Positions 12,983 to 16,557 of a DNA stretch of 16,557 bases are shown piece after piece. The stretch spans positions 1-16,557 of the forward strand of contig NZ_JABBOU010000087.1 of the NCBI RefSeq assembly GCF_018853465.1, given 5' to 3'. The position numbers and the translations under genes are program-made. A model generated the notes under the pieces. The model worked only from the letters and a program-made list of their open reading frames with translations. It had not been told where the DNA came from and ran no database searches. Numbering within the stretch: the stretch's first letter is position 1; every line of letters begins with the position of its first letter. The DNA comes from Acidithiobacillus montserratensis (GTDB taxonomy: Bacteria > Pseudomonadota > Gammaproteobacteria > Acidithiobacillales > Acidithiobacillaceae).

Positions 12983-14848
12983 TTGCAAGCACATGTAGAG
13001 GGCCTTGTCTGGCGGCAACCACGCTGGCGGTTGCTGGTGCAGTTTTTGGGGTCCATGCGTCTGGCCGTCAGTTTGCTGGTGTTGCTCGCCATTGCCTCGG
13101 TAATCGGCACCATTCTTAGTCAACAGCAGCCCTATCAGAATTACGCCATGCAGTTTGGACCGTTCTGGTTTACGGTGTATCGCGAACTGGGCTTGTACAA
13201 TGTGTACCGGACCTTATGGTATACGGCGATTGTGGCTTTCCTGGTGTTGTCCACGGCGACCTGCGTGACCCGGAACAGCCCCCGGATGCTGCGGGAAATG
13301 CGCGAGTTTCCGATTCGCCAGAGGGATGCCGTGATTCTCGGCCAGGATCACTGGGTGCGGATGAGTAGTGCGTTACCCATGGCCCAGGCCCAGGAGCGCA
13401 TTTTGCAGGTGTTGCGGGCATCTGGTTATAAACCCCGGGCGGAACAAAAAGAGGGTGATATTGCTATTGCTGCCCGTAAGGGTCGCTATCACCGTCTGGG
13501 TTATTTCCTGACCCATATTGCCATTGTCGTGATTTGTGCGGCGGCCCTGTATAACGCCGATGTGCCGGTCAAATGGGCGGAGTGGCAGGGTACGCTCCGG
13601 CCAGAGCAGAACTTCAATCTCCCCCTTTCAAAAATTCCGAAGTCAGCCTGGATGTCCCCCAACAATCCGGCCTATCGCGGTATTATTACCCTGCCCGAGG
13701 GACAGGCCGCCAATGCGGTATTCGAACTTGCCGGTAATGGTTATCTGGTCCAGCCTCTGCCTTTCAGGATTCATCTGCAGTCCTTCCATATTTCCTACTA
13801 CTCCACCGGAATGCCCAAGGATTTTACCTCCCGGGTCATCCTCTACAGTCCCCAGGGTAAGGTGCTGAAAACCGCTGACGTGCGTGTCAACCACCCCATG
13901 GCTTATGACGGGGTTTACATTTACCAGTCCAGCTTCAGCGACGGCGGTTCCCTGTTGCACATGAAAACCTATCTGCTGGGCGCTTCAGGGGCAGCACCGG
14001 GGATGCTTTCCGGGCGGGTCGGTCAAACCCTTCAGGCAGGGAACTCCGGTTACGCGGTCGATCTGAAAAATTTCAATCTGTACAATATTGTTCCCAAAGC
14101 AGCCGTGGGCGAAAAAGCGACCCCCGATCATCCTACCCTGAATCTGGGACCCAGTTTTACCTACATCATCCACAATCCCGATGGCCAGGCCGCCGAGTTT
14201 AAGACCTATATGACGCCCATGCGCCGCGAGGGGCAGGGATTTTTTGTGCAGGGATATCGCGAGGCGCTGAGTGATGCTTATCGGTATATCTATATTCCCA
14301 CCGGACCCAATGGCAGTATTGGCCTGTTCATGGATTATCTGGCGGCATTGCAGGCCGCTGCCCGCACGGGAGCCAACGCCTCCCAGGCTATTTTCACGAA
14401 AACCTTTCAGGGGGTCGTTGCCCGCCATGCCCCGAACATGAGTGCAGTTGAGCAATCCCGTTTTTTGCAGGCAAGCATGCAGACCTTGATGCAACTGCAC
14501 GATTATCCCATGCCTTTCATTTTGTCTTTGAGCAGCTTTGATCACCGCTGGGCAGCGGGCTTGCAGGTTACCAAGTGGCCGGGAACCATTGTCATTTATT
14601 GGGGCTGTGTGGCCCTGGTGCTGGGAATTTTTATTCTGTTTTATATTCCCCAGAAAAGAATCTGGCTCCGTCTGCGTCCGCGTGGGCAGGGTTCAGAGGA
14701 GTTCGAATTATTGTTGGGGGCTTCTGCAGACCGTAATCGTCTGGATTTTGCCAAGGAATTTAAAAGATGGACCGGGACCTTGGAGCAGGCCCTGGGCGTC
14801 GATCACGCCGAATACAAGGAGCACAAAGATGGCCAACACACGCGTTGA
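12983..14848 (+). CDS. resB: Cytochrome c biogenesis protein ResB (Ccs1)
   Basis: This is one half of the System II (Ccs) heme delivery and ligation machinery. The 621-residue protein has hydrophobic helices at about 26-46 (MRLAVSLLVLLAIASVIGTI), 78-95, 172-190 (GYFLTHIAIVVICAAALY) and about 534-555. A large periplasmic region of about 340 residues lies between the third and fourth. His178 in the third helix is at the place of the conserved transmembrane heme histidine of Ccs1. ILSQQQPYQNYAMQFGPFW and CVTRNSPRML after the first and second helices are typical of the family. The start is TTG at 12983, with GGGAG seven bases upstream; no better ATG is available before the first helix. Its 3' end overlaps ccsB by 20 bases. 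Together they attach heme to apocytochromes c on the periplasmic side. Confidence 0.93.
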   Translation: MQAHVEGLVWRQPRWRLLVQFLGSMRLAVSLLVLLAIASVIGTILSQQQPYQNYAMQFGPFWFTVYRELGLYNVYRTLWYTAIVAFLVLSTATCVTRNSPRMLREMREFPIRQRDAVILGQDHWVRMSSALPMAQAQERILQVLRASGYKPRAEQKEGDIAIAARKGRYHRLGYFLTHIAIVVICAAALYNADVPVKWAEWQGTLRPEQNFNLPLSKIPKSAWMSPNNPAYRGIITLPEGQAANAVFELAGNGYLVQPLPFRIHLQSFHISYYSTGMPKDFTSRVILYSPQGKVLKTADVRVNHPMAYDGVYIYQSSFSDGGSLLHMKTYLLGASGAAPGMLSGRVGQTLQAGNSGYAVDLKNFNLYNIVPKAAVGEKATPDHPTLNLGPSFTYIIHNPDGQAAEFKTYMTPMRREGQGFFVQGYREALSDAYRYIYIPTGPNGSIGLFMDYLAALQAAARTGANASQAIFTKTFQGVVARHAPNMSAVEQSRFLQASMQTLMQLHDYPMPFILSLSSFDHRWAAGLQVTKWPGTIVIYWGCVALVLGIFILFYIPQKRIWLRLRPRGQGSEEFELLLGASADRNRLDFAKEFKRWTGTLEQALGVDHAEYKEHKDGQHTR

Positions 14849-16004
14849 AAACTGGACCCATACCTCTCCCGAGCCGAGCTGGTGGTCGCAGTGGAAAGTC
14901 AGGGACTGGGCATGGTTTGCCGCATTGACGGCAGCGGTCGGGGTGATTCTCGGCCTTTATGGCAGCCATTTTGGGTACTGGCAGTTTGTGGTGCTGGGGT
15001 CCTGGTATGGGGCACTGCTGGTAGCGGGGCTGGCCTGGCGACCTATTCAGGGGGCGACTCTGGCGGTCGTATTGCCCGCTCTTTTTGCGGTATGGCTCTA
15101 TAGTATCGGGCAAACGATTGCAAACAATCTGCTACTGCGCGATGTGTTGCAAGGCTATGCGGCGGTCATGTGGATGTCGGGCCTACTGATCGTGGCGACG
15201 GCCTGTTATCTGCTGTATCTCTTTACTGGATCTCAGCGCACCGGACAGTGGGCGACGGCGCTGACCTGGGCCGGGGTGATCATGGGCTTCATCGGCCTGG
15301 GGGTACGGTGGCGGGAAACCTATCTGGGACATCCGGATTGGGGCCATATTCCGGTCAGCAACCTTTGGGAAGTGTTGGTGCTCTTTTGTGCGTCAACCCC
15401 GCTGTTTTACCTGTACTATGAAAAACGCAATGAAGCCCGCGCCCTGGGTGCTTTTGTCATGCCTCTGGTAGCCGCTGGAGTAGGATTTTTGCTCTGGTTG
15501 ACCTTCGCCCAGCATATGGATCAGATCGAACCGCTGATTCCGGCCCTGCAAAGTTTCTGGATGAAACTGCATGTACCCATGATGTTTGTCGGATATGCCA
15601 ATTTTACCATTGCCAGTCTCATTGGCGTGGGTTACTTGCTGACCGAACATTCGCGGCGGCGCGGTTCCGGCGTGCTGCTGCGGGTCATGCCCAGCGCCGA
15701 GGTCATGGATGAAGTAATGTACAAGGCCATTGCCCTGGGATTTCTGTTTTTTACTGTGGCCACCATTCTCGGCGCTGTCTGGGCGGCCAAGGCCTGGGGC
15801 GGTTTTTGGTCCTGGGATCCCAAGGAAACCTGGGCACTGATTGTCTGGCTGAATTATGCCGGTTATCTGCATGCCCGGGTGGTCAAAGGCTGGCGCGGTC
15901 AAGCCATGGCCTGGTGGTCCTTCATGAGTCTTTGGGTGGTCAGTTTCTGTTTTCTGGGGGTGAATATGTTCCTGTCGGGATTGCATTCTTATGGGAAGTT
16001 ATAA
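14829..16004 (+). CDS. ccsB: Cytochrome c biogenesis protein CcsB/ResC (CcsA family, WWD domain)
   Basis: This is the heme-handling partner of ResB in System II cytochrome c maturation. The 391-residue polytopic membrane protein has about eight hydrophobic helices. The defining tryptophan-rich WWD motif is WGGFWSWDPKETWALIVWL (323-341). The flanking heme-ligand histidines fit His248 (KLHVPMMFVGYANF) and His386 (SGLHSYG). The conserved PVSNLWE (175-181) is the family's P-x-x-N-L-Y-E-like segment. ATG at 14829 is preceded by AAGGAG seven bases upstream and lies inside the end of resB, so the two are co-translated. Upstream in-frame codons fall within resB and are not used. Naming differs between groups (CcsA, CcsB, ResC); the function is the same. 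Confidence 0.94.
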   Translation: MANTRVENWTHTSPEPSWWSQWKVRDWAWFAALTAAVGVILGLYGSHFGYWQFVVLGSWYGALLVAGLAWRPIQGATLAVVLPALFAVWLYSIGQTIANNLLLRDVLQGYAAVMWMSGLLIVATACYLLYLFTGSQRTGQWATALTWAGVIMGFIGLGVRWRETYLGHPDWGHIPVSNLWEVLVLFCASTPLFYLYYEKRNEARALGAFVMPLVAAGVGFLLWLTFAQHMDQIEPLIPALQSFWMKLHVPMMFVGYANFTIASLIGVGYLLTEHSRRRGSGVLLRVMPSAEVMDEVMYKAIALGFLFFTVATILGAVWAAKAWGGFWSWDPKETWALIVWLNYAGYLHARVVKGWRGQAMAWWSFMSLWVVSFCFLGVNMFLSGLHSYGKL

Positions 16005-16063
16005 ATCCGGTTATTGATAAAGACAGGGTAAGCTCTGGTTTTGTTCTTGCCAAAGGCGGAAAA

Positions 16064-16095
16064 TTGAGTTTATATTCATCAAATAAACTTATAAA
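16064..16095 (+). promoter_or_regulatory. AT-rich promoter-like region with inverted repeat upstream of the zinc-ribbon gene
   Basis: TTGAGT (16064-16069) is followed by TATAAA (16090-16095), a rather long spacing of 20 bases. Between them AGTTTAT (16067-16073) and ATAAACT (16083-16089) form a 7-bp inverted repeat. The base composition marks this as the likely promoter area for the next gene, but the exact boxes are uncertain. Confidence 0.3.
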
Positions 16096-16136
16096 AATCC
16101 CCTAGTGACGTCTGGAGGGTCGCATAATTAAAGACT

Positions 16137-16170
16137 GCACCAACACGGAATGTGTTGGTGCTTGTGTTTA
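16137..16170 (+). terminator. Strong hairpin with T-rich tail after ccsB
   Basis: GCACCAACAC (16137-16146), loop GGAAT, and GTGTTGGTGC (16152-16161) form a perfect 10-bp stem followed by TTGTGTTTA. It is a good rho-independent terminator candidate for the resB-ccsB operon. It ends only 25 bases before the GTG of the next gene, so it may instead lie in that gene's leader and act as an attenuator. Confidence 0.6.
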
Positions 16171-16185
16171 GATAAAGGACGTTCA

Positions 16186-16557
<372 letters not shown>

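Noticed and set aside
14538..14828. Upstream extension of ccsB within resB
   Set aside because: The region is coding for the last membrane helix and tail of ResB in another frame, and AAGGAG clearly marks ATG 14829 as the start.

Overview
The window looks like chromosomal DNA of a GC-rich proteobacterium. Its middle is a housekeeping block: LOG-family gene, DUF2782 gene and thrB on one strand, divergent from polA, followed by kch, engB and a System II cytochrome c pair (resB-ccsB). The thrB/DUF2782/polA/engB neighbourhood is familiar from gammaproteobacteria such as Pseudomonas. Together with System II cytochrome c biogenesis it would fit Acidithiobacillus or a close relative. This assignment is inference from gene content; no rRNA or other marker is present.

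Layout. Positions 3-344 hold the 3' end of a beta-CASP metallo-beta-lactamase RNA-processing exonuclease gene, convergent with an ogt-type O6-alkylguanine repair gene (406-930, minus). Positions 1094-1300 hold a Phd/YefM-type antitoxin with no toxin, apparently shortened by a nonsense codon. From about 1380 to 2400 the DNA is visibly AT-rich and looks like an acquired or decayed patch. It holds a perfect 24-bp palindrome, one small membrane-anchored protein of unknown function, and a possible moaA 5' remnant. Positions 2411-3676 (minus) hold cbpM and cbpA, the co-chaperone and its modulator, divergent from uvrD (3792-5921, plus).

The minus-strand operon LOG - DUF2782 - thrB (7972 down to 5930) converges on uvrD and is divergent from polA (8042-10810) across a short region with a 10-bp inverted repeat. 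polA and the potassium channel gene kch (12075-10807, minus) meet tail to tail with overlapping stop codons. engB (12827-12141, minus) lies upstream of kch. resB and ccsB (12983-16004, plus) overlap by 20 bp and form a System II heme delivery and ligation operon. The window ends inside a gene for a double zinc-ribbon protein that leads into a long GAGCCA (Glu-Pro) microsatellite.

Functional themes are DNA repair and replication (Ogt, UvrD, Pol I), protein folding (CbpA/CbpM), ribosome assembly (EngB), threonine synthesis (ThrB), potassium transport (Kch) and cytochrome c maturation (ResB/CcsB). I see no clear undescribed multi-gene system. The most interesting items are the AT-rich patch with its orphan antitoxin, palindrome and membrane protein, the zinc-ribbon/Glu-Pro-repeat protein, and a lineage-specific-looking 15-bp tandem repeat inside the proofreading domain of Pol I.
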